From Natronococcus roseus (GTDB taxonomy: Archaea > Halobacteriota > Halobacteria > Halobacteriales > Natrialbaceae): a stretch of 64,000 nt of DNA. A program made the position numbers and the translations under genes. How positions within the stretch are numbered: position 1 is the stretch's first letter; every line of letters starts with the position of its first letter. The notes below the pieces were generated by a model. It did not search any database and was not told the origin of the DNA. It saw only the letters and a list, made by a program, of their open reading frames with translations. Shown piece by piece: positions 40,886-49,676 of this stretch. The DNA is taken from NCBI RefSeq assembly GCF_043677095.1, contig NZ_JBHLJR010000007.1, positions 1 to 64,000 on the forward strand, read 5' to 3'.

Positions 40886-42731
40886 TCGACCACCCAGTCA
40901 TTTCGTCCGACGAGCGTTCGCTCTCGATCACCGCCCCGGTTTTGTCCGAGGGGGCGGAATCGGGAACCGTGACGGTCTGTGCGGCCGCCGGTTTACGGTC
41001 GCCGTCGGCGCGTGCCAGTCGAACGGTCACGATCGATCCGGTTGGCCGGTTCTCCGCGACCGAGAGTTCGGCTCCGTACCCCTCGATCAGCGATCGAACG
41101 ATGTAGAGCCCGTAGCCCGGACCTTCGTACTCCGAAAGGGGGGTCTTCCCGGTGAGCAGATCCGTCGGTCCCTCGGGGAGGCCGGGACCGTCGTCGGCGA
41201 TCGCGACGAGGATTCGGTCGTCGGACTCGGTCACGGTGACGGTCACCTCGGGCTGAGGGTCGTCGCTGTGGACGACCGCGTTCGTCAGGAGGTTGTAGAA
41301 CACCGACGAGAGCATCTCGTCGGCGTACACCGTCGCATCCGGGAGGTCGGACACTATCTCGACGCGTGCGTCCTCGAACGCGGTCGCCACGGCCTCGAGT
41401 TCCGCCTCGAGAATCGGCGCGAACTCGATCGGTTGCGGTTCGCGCTCGCGCCGATCGATCGTCCGCAGGAGGTCGCCGACGGTCTCCGTGAGGTCGACGA
41501 CGTGCTCGCAGTTCCATCTGATGCGGTCGGTGTGCGCCGCGAGCCGATCGTGGACCTCGGAGCTGTCCTCGCGCAGGCGCTCGAGTTCGGGTTCGACCCG
41601 ACGCAACAGCCCCAGAACGAGCCCCATCTCGTTTCTGATATCGTGGCGAACCAGCTGGTTCAACAGCTCTCCCTGCTCGTTTCGCAACTCGAGCGACCGT
41701 TCGTAGCGCTTCTGGGCGGTGACGTCTCGGATGACGATCACCCGACCCACGGTCGTCTCCTGGGAGCGCAACGGCTGCGAGCGGAGCTCGAGGACTCGAT
41801 CGCTCTCGGGCGTCTCGGTCTCGACTGTCCGCACATCGTCCGTTTCGTCACACAGCTCCGGAAGGACGGCGTCTACGGGTTTCCCGGTCAACGGCGGCGA
41901 AACGCCGAGTAGCTGACCGACGCTCTCGTTCGAGTGGACGACCCGCCCGTTCGAATCGAGAACGAGGACGCCGTCTGGCGAGTTGCGCATCGCGGTCGTG
42001 TACGCGATCGGCGGCAGATCCAGCAGCCGGTACCGGAACGTCGCGACCCCGAGTGCGGCGACCGAGAGGCCCGCCGCCGCGGGGACGAGGTTCACGCCCT
42101 CCCGACCGAACGGCGGAACCCCTGCGATCGTGAGGAAACTCGCCCCGATAGGAGCGACGACCGCGACCGTCAGGAGGGCGGCCTGCGGGTAGTACGTTCG
42201 GCCGGTACGAACCGACTCGGAGAGCACGACGGCGAGCGTGAGGGCGGCCATGAGCGCGGCGTAGACGAAGCTCAGGGCGACGTGGGCCGGGCCGCGATCC
42301 GCTCGCCAGACGACCAGTCCGTCGGCGTCGACGATCCGCGTGTCGATGATCGCGACGTCGTACGGGTTCGTAAACAGGAGCGCGACGAACGCGACCGGCA
42401 CAACGAACACGCCGACGGAGAGCGAACGGGTAAGCCAGCGGGAGCGATCGGTGTACGCGAGCGCGAACAGCAACAGGAGGGGCCCGACGGCGGCGCTGCC
42501 GACGTGAAGCAACTGATAGCTCCGGAGCTGGACCGTCGGGTCGGTGCTGAGGAGTTTCAGCGCGGAAAACCCGGTCCAGATCGCGATCGCACCGGTCATG
42601 GCGGCGAACGCGAGCAACGTCGGTGATCGTCCGCGGGGGTAAATGCGGGCAACCGCGTACGTACCCAGGGCGACCGAGAGCGCCGTCGCGAAAAGAATCG
42701 GGTACGCGTAGACAGTGTGTTGCCACGACAT
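40878..42731 (-). CDS. Membrane histidine kinase: N-terminal 7TM sensor, PAS, HisKA, HATPase
   Basis: A 617-residue sensor kinase. Residues about 5-220 contain seven or eight hydrophobic segments (YAYPILFATALSVALGTYAV, LLAFAAMTGAIAIWTGFSAL, and others) of the haloarchaeal 7TM kinase class. A PAS domain follows (YTTAMRNSPDGVLVLDSNGR, then GKPVDAVLPELCDE). The H-box is LLNQLVRHDIRNEMGLVLGL. The ATP domain has SVFYNLLTNAVVHSDDP and ILVAIADDGPGLPEG. The start at 42731 opens the first transmembrane helix; residues upstream of it are unrelated. Together with the overlapping receiver gene it forms a two-component pair; the stimulus is unknown. Confidence 0.88.
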   Translation of the reverse strand: MSWQHTVYAYPILFATALSVALGTYAVARIYPRGRSPTLLAFAAMTGAIAIWTGFSALKLLSTDPTVQLRSYQLLHVGSAAVGPLLLLFALAYTDRSRWLTRSLSVGVFVVPVAFVALLFTNPYDVAIIDTRIVDADGLVVWRADRGPAHVALSFVYAALMAALTLAVVLSESVRTGRTYYPQAALLTVAVVAPIGASFLTIAGVPPFGREGVNLVPAAAGLSVAALGVATFRYRLLDLPPIAYTTAMRNSPDGVLVLDSNGRVVHSNESVGQLLGVSPPLTGKPVDAVLPELCDETDDVRTVETETPESDRVLELRSQPLRSQETTVGRVIVIRDVTAQKRYERSLELRNEQGELLNQLVRHDIRNEMGLVLGLLRRVEPELERLREDSSEVHDRLAAHTDRIRWNCEHVVDLTETVGDLLRTIDRREREPQPIEFAPILEAELEAVATAFEDARVEIVSDLPDATVYADEMLSSVFYNLLTNAVVHSDDPQPEVTVTVTESDDRILVAIADDGPGLPEGPTDLLTGKTPLSEYEGPGYGLYIVRSLIEGYGAELSVAENRPTGSIVTVRLARADGDRKPAAAQTVTVPDSAPSDKTGAVIESERSSDEMTGWSND

Positions 42732-42909
42732 ACCACATTTCTCGAGCGAGGCTGATATAACGGTATCGAAGACTCTTTGCCGCTCGGTCAGGTCCTTATG
42801 AAGGAGTTCCAGGGAAAGAACTCCCGATCGAACCGATTCGATCACCGTTCGTTGCAGCCGCGACCAGACGAGCGAAAGCGGCCGGATAACCTGTCGGCGG
42901 TCGTTCTTG

Positions 42910-43258
42910 GGCAGTGTCTATAGTAGCCACTGAAAGTCAGTGCGCACCCGATCGCACGACGGCTGTGTGATCGGTGTGCAAACAGTTTCAGTTGTTACTA
43001 TAGCTAGGCCAGTTTGAGAAACGAGCAGGTCGTAGAGTTAATTTGGCATGAAGCTCGCAGACCTGCTCAGCGAGTGTTATACGACGGAATTTGATGAAGT
43101 TTGGGAGCATGAACGGACGGCGACGCCCGTTAGGGCGTTTGCCGTCCGCCTCCACGCAACCAGAGGTTCGCTCCGAGAGGCACAAGCGATTCTTCGTTTG
43201 CATCAGTCACTTAACGAACAGACGCCAGCGGAGGTGCTAAACTAGACGGTGCTTGCCA
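42910..43258 (+). mobile_element. IS6-family element remnant A, internally deleted, with MITE insertion
   Basis: The reading frame 43048-43245 joins an IS6-type transposase N-terminus (MKLADLLSECYTTEFDEVWE, then HERTATPVRAFAVRLHATRG) directly to its C-terminus (LHQSLNEQTPAEVLN), so the whole DDE core is lost near 43193. The right end reads GCTAAACTAGACGGTGC and the left end GGCAGTGTC-TA, which are imperfect inverted repeats. The 84-bp MITE at 42919-43002 sits in the left end. The element cannot transpose by itself but keeps both termini. Confidence 0.7.
42919..43002. repeat. 84-bp palindromic MITE, copy 1 (including TA target duplication)
   Basis: Starts TATAGTAGCCACTGAAAG and ends TTTCAGTTGTTACTATA. 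The two ends are imperfect inverted repeats, and nearly the whole unit folds into one hairpin with a 7-bp central loop GACGGCT. Copy 2 (44133-44216) has the same length and the same 38 outer bases on the left. The flanking TA on both sides fits a TA target duplication as made by IS630/Tc1-mariner-type transposases, which is an inference. Confidence 0.85.
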
Positions 43259-43290
43259 ACCTTTTTATCAACTATCCGTTATCCGTTACT

Positions 43291-43938
43291 ATGGGACCCA
43301 ATAGCAGTCGGAGGCGGGCGTTCCTCCAGGCTGGTGGTTGTCTGGGGGTCGTCTCACTTGCTGGCTGCATTGACTGGACACTGCGCCGGCTCGGGAACAT
43401 ACCTGAACCGCTTGAGGGCCCCCATCTACTCACCGTCGAAGAGGTGACGGAAGATTCAGACCCCGACGAGTTCCCAGTCGAACTTTCGTACGAGGTTGAT
43501 GATAGACGGATTGCTGAAGACGACCCTGCGCGGCTTTCGATCGGCCTGAGAAACGCTAGTGATCAAACACTATTGTTCCGTGCTAATGGCCCTCCGTGGC
43601 CGTTCGGTGTCCGCATGTTGCTCCCAGAGGGTGATAACGACGACGAGGACGATGACGATAACGAGATGGAGCCGGTTACGCTGTGGACCGACAGTTACGA
43701 AGAAACTGATGGGGTTACGACAACGCGGCATCGTTCGGTTCAGAGTGCTAGTGATAGGCACATTCATGGGGAAGTACCAGGTGGAGCATCGGTGACGGAA
43801 AACTATCGACTCTACCTCGATTCTGCGTACCTCTCTGTCGGAACATACAGTATGAGAGTGACAGTATATGTAGATGACGAGGTTATAGAAGGCTCGCGTC
43901 GGATCGATTTTGACAAGATCACTATCGAACCAGAGTGA
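43291..43938 (+). CDS. Tat-type lipoprotein flanked by IS6 remnants
   Basis: A 215-residue surface lipoprotein: SRRRAFLQAGGCLGVVSLAGC gives a twin-arginine signal and lipobox (Cys26). The mature part is a single beta-rich domain (FPVELSYEVDDRRIAEDDPA, RLSIGLRNASDQTLLFRAN, then GTYSMRVTVYVDD) like an immunoglobulin-fold intracellular-proteinase-inhibitor-type sandwich, with an acidic insertion (about 112-125). GC is below that of the chromosomal genes. A TATA-like CTTTTTATC at 43261-43269 lies just past the right end of IS6 remnant A. It ends 12 bp before remnant B, so it may be captured cargo. Confidence 0.75.
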   Translation: MGPNSSRRRAFLQAGGCLGVVSLAGCIDWTLRRLGNIPEPLEGPHLLTVEEVTEDSDPDEFPVELSYEVDDRRIAEDDPARLSIGLRNASDQTLLFRANGPPWPFGVRMLLPEGDNDDEDDDDNEMEPVTLWTDSYEETDGVTTTRHRSVQSASDRHIHGEVPGGASVTENYRLYLDSAYLSVGTYSMRVTVYVDDEVIEGSRRIDFDKITIEPE

Positions 43939-43950
43939 AAATAGGAGTGA

Positions 43951-44448
43951 GACGCTGTCAGAATTAACGGCGCCTGTCTTGGGTACACGCTGCAACAAAC
44001 CCAGACTCACAGCTCGTTCCTGCTGTCGCAATCTTCGGACGAAGAGTCACCGATCCAGCTGCTGCGTTCTTGCATCGATCGACCGAGAAACACGATCTCG
44101 ACGACGCAGTGTTTCTTGTTGATGGCTACGGATATAGTAGCCACTGAAAGTCAGTGCGCACCCGATCGCACAGCCGTCGTGCGATCAGTGTGCAAACAGT
44201 TTCAGTTGTTACTATATTTGACCGCCATCTCACGATGAGGAGTGGGCGGTCAGCTGGATTACGTCGAGAGAAACCTAATTGAAACGTGGTTTTATACCCC
44301 CAAAATGCGGGTCGACCGCTTTCATAACTCGTGGGTGGACAGTCAGGCGAACGTCAGAGAAAGACTTGAACAGTTTGTACACTACTACAACACGCGACGA
44401 CCACATCAGTCACTCAACGGACGGACGCCGGTGGACGTGCTAAACTAG
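43951..44448 (+). pseudogene. IS6-family transposase remnant B, 5' truncated and interrupted by a MITE
   Basis: From 43951 codons read DAVRING, then after a frame change WVHAATNPDSQLVPAVAIFG, RRVTDPAAAFLHRSTEKHDL and VFLVDGYG, where the MITE interrupts. If the MITE and one TA are removed the next codons are YLTAISR, a TGA, then GGQLDYVERNLIETWFYTPK and on to HYYNTRRPHQSLNGRTPVDV and the stop at 44446-44448. The catalytic Asp and Glu regions are recognisable. The N-terminal third is missing. The terminal repeat TAAACTAGCCAGTGTCC follows. Confidence 0.8.
44133..44216. repeat. 84-bp palindromic MITE, copy 2 (including TA target duplication)
   Basis: Same length and outer sequence as copy 1 (42919-43002). 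The centre reads CAC-AGCCGTC-GTG instead of CAC-GACGGCT-GTG: the 7-bp loop is exactly reverse-complemented. The stem of copy 2 is perfect at the innermost arms (GATCGCAC and GTGCGATC), while copy 1 has one mismatch. It is inserted into codon YG|Y of the transposase remnant. Confidence 0.88.
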
Positions 44449-44529
44449 CCAGTGTCCGTTATCTTATAGCAGCTGCCCGTCGGGGGGTTATCGATACGCG
44501 CCGAGAAAAACGAGAGAGAAGACGTGCGC

Positions 44530-46302
44530 TCAGTAGACGTCGAACACCGACGGGAGCACGTCGGGCATGACGTAGACGAACAGCAGCGCCCAGATGCCGA
44601 CGACGGTGGCGTAGTAGAACAGGGGGATCAGGTTCAGCCTGATGACCCGACCCTCCTGGCCGACGAGACCGACGGTCGCCAGCGCCGCGACGATGTTGTG
44701 AATCGCGACGAGGTTACCGATCGCACCGCCGACGGCCTGCGTTCCGACGACGATCTGGCTCGGCAGGTCGAGTTCGTGTGCGGCCGTGAACTGGAATCCG
44801 CCGAAGGTGATGTTCGAGACGGTGTTCGAACCGACCATTGCGGCCGCGAGCGCGCCGATAAGCGCCGCCAGCGCGGGATACAGCGGCCCGGTGGCGTCCG
44901 CAGTCGCGATCGCGAGGATCTCGATCATGCTACCCACCTCGGGCGCGCCGGGTGCGCCGCCGGACTGAATCATCACCTGCACCATCGCGATCACGAAGAT
45001 TAGCGCGATAAACGGCGACACGAGCTTCTGTGTAGCCTCGGCCCAGGCGGCTTTCACCTGTTGACCCGACATTCCGAAGATACCGATCGCGATGATCGCG
45101 CTGAGCAACAGCCAGAAGCCCGGTGCGTTCACCCACTCGATATCGGCGGCGAGATCGTAGCCGAACATCTCGTTCCACACGATCACGACGCCGACCGTGA
45201 ACTCGCCGAGGCCGGCGACGGCGATATCGGCACCGAGGTCCGCGTCGGTGATCGTCTCGGAGATCGGGTCGATCACGCGGGTAACGACCAGCAGGACGAT
45301 GAGCACGATGTAGGGGGACCACGCCTTCAGCAGCGACATCTGCTCGCCGCCGTTCGGAACGGGTCCGTCCGCCTCCTCGCTACCGGGTTCGATCGCGCCG
45401 ACCCAGTGGTCGGCCCACTGTTCTCGCGGCGGGAAGTGCCACTCGTCGTCCGGCAGAAGGTATCCTCGCTGGAGCAATGAGACGGTGATCGCTCCGCCGA
45501 CCATCGCCCCGATCAGCGCCGGGAACTCCGCGGTGAGGAACCACGCGGAGATCCAGTAGGGAATCGCGAAGGCGAACCCCGAGAACAGACACAGCGGCCA
45601 GACGCTAAGTGCCGGCTTGAGCGAGCGTTCGTCCGGCGGGCTGAAGAAGTAGACGACCATCCCGACCGCGAACAGCGGCATCAGGAAGCCCGTCAGGGCG
45701 TGGTAGGTCGCCGCCCACGCCGCGACTTCGTGGGAGTACTCGACGACGCTCATTCCGCCGTCGTTGACGATCTGGTCCTCGTAGATCATCAGCGGATCCT
45801 GGATCCCGACGATGATCGGCGTCCCCACCGCGCCGTAGGTGACCGCGATGATGTGGCCGATCAGCGCCGCGATGACGGCGGCCAGCGCCGGGAATCCCAG
45901 CGCCAGCATCAGGGGCGCCACGACCGCCGCCGGCGTCCCGAACCCGGCGGCACCCTCGATGAACGTCGCGAGGAAGAACGCGATCAACACGATCTGGACT
46001 CGACGATCGTCGGAGACCGCGGTGAATCCCTTGTTGATCCGATCGAACGCGCCGGCCTGCATCAGCGTGTACAACAGGACCAGCGCGCCGAAGACGATCC
46101 ACAGGATCTCGAGTGCGGTCATCACCCCGACGAACGACGACCCCGCCAGGTAGTCCGGCGGGTTGTTCCACCAGATGTAGCCGACGGCGAGCGCGGCGAT
46201 CCACGCGATCGGCATCGCCCTCGTCGCCGGCCATAACAGCCCGACGAGCAACACCGCGACGATCACGAGCGGTAGCGCCGCAACGATGATGTCCACTACC
46301 AT
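44530..46302 (-). CDS. lctP: L-lactate permease (LctP/LldP family)
   Basis: A 590-residue membrane transporter with about 13-14 helices. The family signature is FLATFIEGAAGFGTPAAVVA, then ALIGHIIAVTYGAVGTPIIV, and near the end AMVGSNTVSNITFGGFQF and GNLVAIHNIVAALATVGLVG. It takes up lactate and probably glycolate with protons or sodium. The neighbouring FAD/Fe-S oxidase (46565-49555) would oxidise the imported acid. The gene is full length. Confidence 0.93.
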   Translation of the reverse strand: MVVDIIVAALPLVIVAVLLVGLLWPATRAMPIAWIAALAVGYIWWNNPPDYLAGSSFVGVMTALEILWIVFGALVLLYTLMQAGAFDRINKGFTAVSDDRRVQIVLIAFFLATFIEGAAGFGTPAAVVAPLMLALGFPALAAVIAALIGHIIAVTYGAVGTPIIVGIQDPLMIYEDQIVNDGGMSVVEYSHEVAAWAATYHALTGFLMPLFAVGMVVYFFSPPDERSLKPALSVWPLCLFSGFAFAIPYWISAWFLTAEFPALIGAMVGGAITVSLLQRGYLLPDDEWHFPPREQWADHWVGAIEPGSEEADGPVPNGGEQMSLLKAWSPYIVLIVLLVVTRVIDPISETITDADLGADIAVAGLGEFTVGVVIVWNEMFGYDLAADIEWVNAPGFWLLLSAIIAIGIFGMSGQQVKAAWAEATQKLVSPFIALIFVIAMVQVMIQSGGAPGAPEVGSMIEILAIATADATGPLYPALAALIGALAAAMVGSNTVSNITFGGFQFTAAHELDLPSQIVVGTQAVGGAIGNLVAIHNIVAALATVGLVGQEGRVIRLNLIPLFYYATVVGIWALLFVYVMPDVLPSVFDVY

Positions 46303-46399
46303 CTGTCCCGTTCACCCCGGTTGTGTTGGCGTATGGCCACCGTTCGTCCGTTCCCCTGCCCGGTTTCCTGTCGCGTCGCACCGTCCTTTTGTGTCATGA

Positions 46400-46460
46400 A
46401 CGTCCCGTGATCACGTATATCACAAAGTATAATAAATGGTTCTATTTATAATCTGACTAT
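46400..46460 (-). promoter_or_regulatory. Promoter/operator of the lactate permease gene
   Basis: In this AT-rich patch the minus strand has TTTATTATAC (complement of 46427-46436) as TATA, and a perfect palindrome CGTGATCACG (46406-46415) centred about 20 bp downstream, at the expected start site. A second TATA-like string (complement of TATTTATAATC, about 46443-46453) lies upstream. The mRNA leader would be about 100 nt. The palindrome position suggests repressor binding. Confidence 0.5.
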
Positions 46461-46564
46461 TGGGTGTCAGTAGGAGGATACGAGTCCGGGATGGAAGTGG
46501 GCCGGCACCCGAACGAGAAGCTATCGCTTCTCGAACAGTGAGAAAAACTGCAAGGTGTCTGACG

Positions 46565-49555
46565 TTATCGAGCCGGAAGCAGCTCGTTGACCTTTTCGAT
46601 CGGGTGCGGCGGCTTTTCGGAGGGTTCGTCGCGGTCGCCGATCTGGCTCCGGCAGGAGGCACCGGGTGCGACCGGGTTCCCCTCGCTCTCGTCGATCTTC
46701 TCGAAGAGTCGCTCGCCGATCGACTTCGAGAGGTCGTAGTGCTCGGCCTCGTAGCCGAACGAGCCGGCCATTCCACAACAGGTGCTGTCGAGCGGATCGA
46801 CGGCGTAGCCAGCCCGACGGAGGATGCCGACGGCGTGATGGTCCTTGCCGGTCGCCTTCTGGTGGCAGTGGCCGTGGTAGGCCAGCGTCTCGTCGGTCTC
46901 CTCGAGCGGGAGATCCTCGACGAGGCGGTAGGTGTCCATGTACTCGGTGATGCCATAGGAGTGGCCGGCGACCTTCTCGGCGGTCGCGGAGGGCGCCAGA
47001 TCGAGGTACTCGTCCTGGAACATCACCGCGTCGGAGGGCTCGAGCGAGACGATCTCGTATCCGCGGTCGACGTAGTCGGCGAACCGCTCGATGTTCGCCA
47101 CCGCGCGCTCCTCGGCGTCATCGAGCATGCCGACCGAGAACGCCGCGCGGCCGCTCGGTCCGACGTCCTCGGGGACGGTGACGTGGACGCCCGCGGACTC
47201 GAGGACGCGCACGGCGGCCTTTCCGGGCCGGGAGTAGCTGTAGTTCGTGTACGTGTCGGGGAACAGGACGACCTTCCGGTCGGCCGCGTCGGGGTCGACC
47301 CGCGGGCCCCGCTTCGCGAACCAGTCCTGGAAGGACTCCTGCTGGAAGCTGGGAAGCTCCCGATCGGCGGCGATTCCCGCGACTTTCTCCATGACGAGAC
47401 GGCTTCCGGGGAGTTTCGGTCCGAGGTTCGACAGCGGAGCGAGCGCGCTGCCGACCTTCGAGAGGGTGTCGATGTTGCCGAACAGCCGCGAGCGCAGGCC
47501 GATCCCCTCCCGTTCGTGGTACTGGTGTTTCGTCTCGGCCTTGAGTTTCGCCAGGTCGACCCCGGTCGGGCAGTCGCTCTTGCAGCCCTTACAGCCGACA
47601 CAGAGATCCAGCACCTCCTTCTGGAACCGCTCGGAGTACATCTCCTCCTCGGGGAGATCGCCCGAGATCGCCGACCGGAGCATGTTTGCCCGCCCGCGGG
47701 TCGTCGCGATCTCGTCTTTCATCCCGCGGTAGGTGGGACACATCACGTCGTCGGTCTGGCGGCAGGTCCCACAGCCGTTACACAGCTCCACGAGGTGCGA
47801 AAAGCCGCCCTCGTCGGAGAAGTCGAGTTTCGTCTGGGGCTCGATCGAGGCGTAGGCGTGCCCGTAGCGGAGGTTCTCGCGCATGTCCGTCGGCTCCTCG
47901 TCGGTGTAGACGACCTTGCCGGGGTTCATCCGCCAGTCGGGATCGAACACGGACTTGACGTCCTTGAACGCCTGCCAGAGGTCCTCGCCGTACATCTTCG
48001 GGTTGAACGCGGTCCGGGCGAGCCCGTCACCGTGCTCGCCGGAGAACGATCCCTCGTGCTCGAGGACGAGGTCGGTGACGGCGTCGGTGATCGACTGCAT
48101 CGTCTGGATCCCGCCGTCGTCCTTGAGGTTGAGGATCGGCCGGATGTGCAGGGTCCCGCTGCCCGCGTGGGCGAAGTAGGCGGCGGAGGTGTCGTGGTCC
48201 TCGAGGACGTCCATGAACTTCTCGACGTACTCGGCGAGCTCCTCGGGGGGGACCGTCGCATCCTCGATAAAGGGGTACGGCTTCGGGTCGCCCTCGAGGC
48301 CCATCAGCAGCGGGATCGCGGCCTTTCGGAGCTTCCAGATGTCAGCTTGATCCTCCTCGGTGTACGCTTCCAGAGCGTCGAAGGCGTCGCCGTTCTCGAC
48401 GAAGTGCTCGTTCGTCCGACCGATGGCCTCCTCGAAGTCGTCGTGGAGCTCGGAGTCGTACTCGAGCATCAGCGTCGCCTCGGTGCCGTCGGGAATAGGC
48501 TCCTCGTACTGGGCGAACTGCTCGGACTCGCGGGCGAGCCGGAACACCTCGCTGTCCATCAGCTCGACGGCGCTGGGTTCGAACTCCAGGGCCTCGGGGA
48601 CGGCCTCGAGGGTTTCGATGAGGTCCTCGAAACAGTACAGCACGAGCGCGGTCTCCTCGGGGAGGGTGACGAGGCTGATCTCGGCCTCGACGATCACGCC
48701 CAGCGTCGACTCGGCGCCGACGAACAGCTTCGAGAGGTTGATGACCTCCTCGCCGTCGTCGTTCTCGTAGACGACCTTGTTGAGGTTGTAGCCCGAGACG
48801 TTGCGCTTGAGATCGGGGTAGCGCTTCTCGATCTCCTCCCGGTTGTCCTCGACGAGGCCGCGGACGGTCTCGTAAATTTCGGCCTCGCGGTCGTTCTTCG
48901 AGACGATCTCCTCCCACTCGGGAGAGTCGAGGACGACCTCGCGAGTATGGATCAGCGAGCCGTCCGCGAGCACGACGTCCAGTTCCTCGGTGTAGGCGTC
49001 GGAGATGCCGTACCGGACCGAGTGGGCGCCGGTCGAGTTGTTCCCGATGCCGCCGCCGATCGTCGCACGGTTCGAGGAGGCCGGGTCGGGAGCGAACTTG
49101 AGTCCGTACTCCCTGGCCGCCTCGTCGAAGTGGTCCTGGACGACGCCGGGCTGGACCCGCGCCCGCTGGCGGTCGGCGTCGATCTCCAGGATGTCGTCCA
49201 TGTAGGTCGTCATATCGAGCACGACGCAGCCGGGCCCCACGGCCTGGCCGCCGAGCGACGAGCCCGCGCCACGGGCCATGATCGGCACGTCGTGTTCGGC
49301 CGCGACGCGGACCGCGTTCTGGACGTCGGCGGCGTCTCGCGGAAGCACGACGCCGGCGGGTTTGGCCTTGTAGATGCTGCCGTCGGTCGCGTACAGGACC
49401 TGGGCGTACTCGTCGAACCGAACCTCGCCCGTGACGACCGATCGGAGATCCCTCGCGAGTTCCACGTACTCGTCGACGTCGTCGTACTCGTGATCGAGTT
49501 CGTCACGGAACTCCTCGTAGTTAGCTAAGCCACCGCGTGGCTTTTCAACAGCCAT
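46565..49555 (-). CDS. FAD-linked oxidase with C-terminal iron-sulfur/CCG domains (D-lactate or glycolate dehydrogenase type)
   Basis: A 996-residue fused GlcD-GlcF-like enzyme. FAD domain about residues 60-290: VPIMARGAGSSLGGQAVGPG, APDPASSNRATIGGGIGNNS, then KRNVSGYNLNKVV. FAD-oxidase C-domain about 300-545, ending with FSGEHGDGLARTAFNPKMYG. Two 4Fe-4S sites: CNGCGTC (592-598) with Cys606, and CVGCKGCKSDCPTGVD (652-667). The last third has two CCG-type motifs, HGHCHQKATGKDHHAVG and CCGMAGSFGYEAEHYD. It oxidises a 2-hydroxy acid and passes electrons to the respiratory chain. It precedes lctP, which favours lactate or glycolate. A paralogue is at 59847-62813. Confidence 0.9.
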   Translation of the reverse strand: MAVEKPRGGLANYEEFRDELDHEYDDVDEYVELARDLRSVVTGEVRFDEYAQVLYATDGSIYKAKPAGVVLPRDAADVQNAVRVAAEHDVPIMARGAGSSLGGQAVGPGCVVLDMTTYMDDILEIDADRQRARVQPGVVQDHFDEAAREYGLKFAPDPASSNRATIGGGIGNNSTGAHSVRYGISDAYTEELDVVLADGSLIHTREVVLDSPEWEEIVSKNDREAEIYETVRGLVEDNREEIEKRYPDLKRNVSGYNLNKVVYENDDGEEVINLSKLFVGAESTLGVIVEAEISLVTLPEETALVLYCFEDLIETLEAVPEALEFEPSAVELMDSEVFRLARESEQFAQYEEPIPDGTEATLMLEYDSELHDDFEEAIGRTNEHFVENGDAFDALEAYTEEDQADIWKLRKAAIPLLMGLEGDPKPYPFIEDATVPPEELAEYVEKFMDVLEDHDTSAAYFAHAGSGTLHIRPILNLKDDGGIQTMQSITDAVTDLVLEHEGSFSGEHGDGLARTAFNPKMYGEDLWQAFKDVKSVFDPDWRMNPGKVVYTDEEPTDMRENLRYGHAYASIEPQTKLDFSDEGGFSHLVELCNGCGTCRQTDDVMCPTYRGMKDEIATTRGRANMLRSAISGDLPEEEMYSERFQKEVLDLCVGCKGCKSDCPTGVDLAKLKAETKHQYHEREGIGLRSRLFGNIDTLSKVGSALAPLSNLGPKLPGSRLVMEKVAGIAADRELPSFQQESFQDWFAKRGPRVDPDAADRKVVLFPDTYTNYSYSRPGKAAVRVLESAGVHVTVPEDVGPSGRAAFSVGMLDDAEERAVANIERFADYVDRGYEIVSLEPSDAVMFQDEYLDLAPSATAEKVAGHSYGITEYMDTYRLVEDLPLEETDETLAYHGHCHQKATGKDHHAVGILRRAGYAVDPLDSTCCGMAGSFGYEAEHYDLSKSIGERLFEKIDESEGNPVAPGASCRSQIGDRDEPSEKPPHPIEKVNELLPAR

Positions 49556-49676
49556 TACCCGACCCTCAGGGATCGATTATGATAAATCCTGTGTCTGTCC
49601 TCCCCATGAAATCCGATAGACACTCACACGAACTGGCGGTTCCCGCAAGGCTTGCCTTACGAGGAAAATCCGGCAG

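Noticed and set aside
46460..49528. A 1022-codon open frame on the plus strand
   Set aside because: It is the antisense of the GlcD-type gene. The sequence is Val-, Arg- and Leu-rich with no domain, as expected from high-GC antisense.
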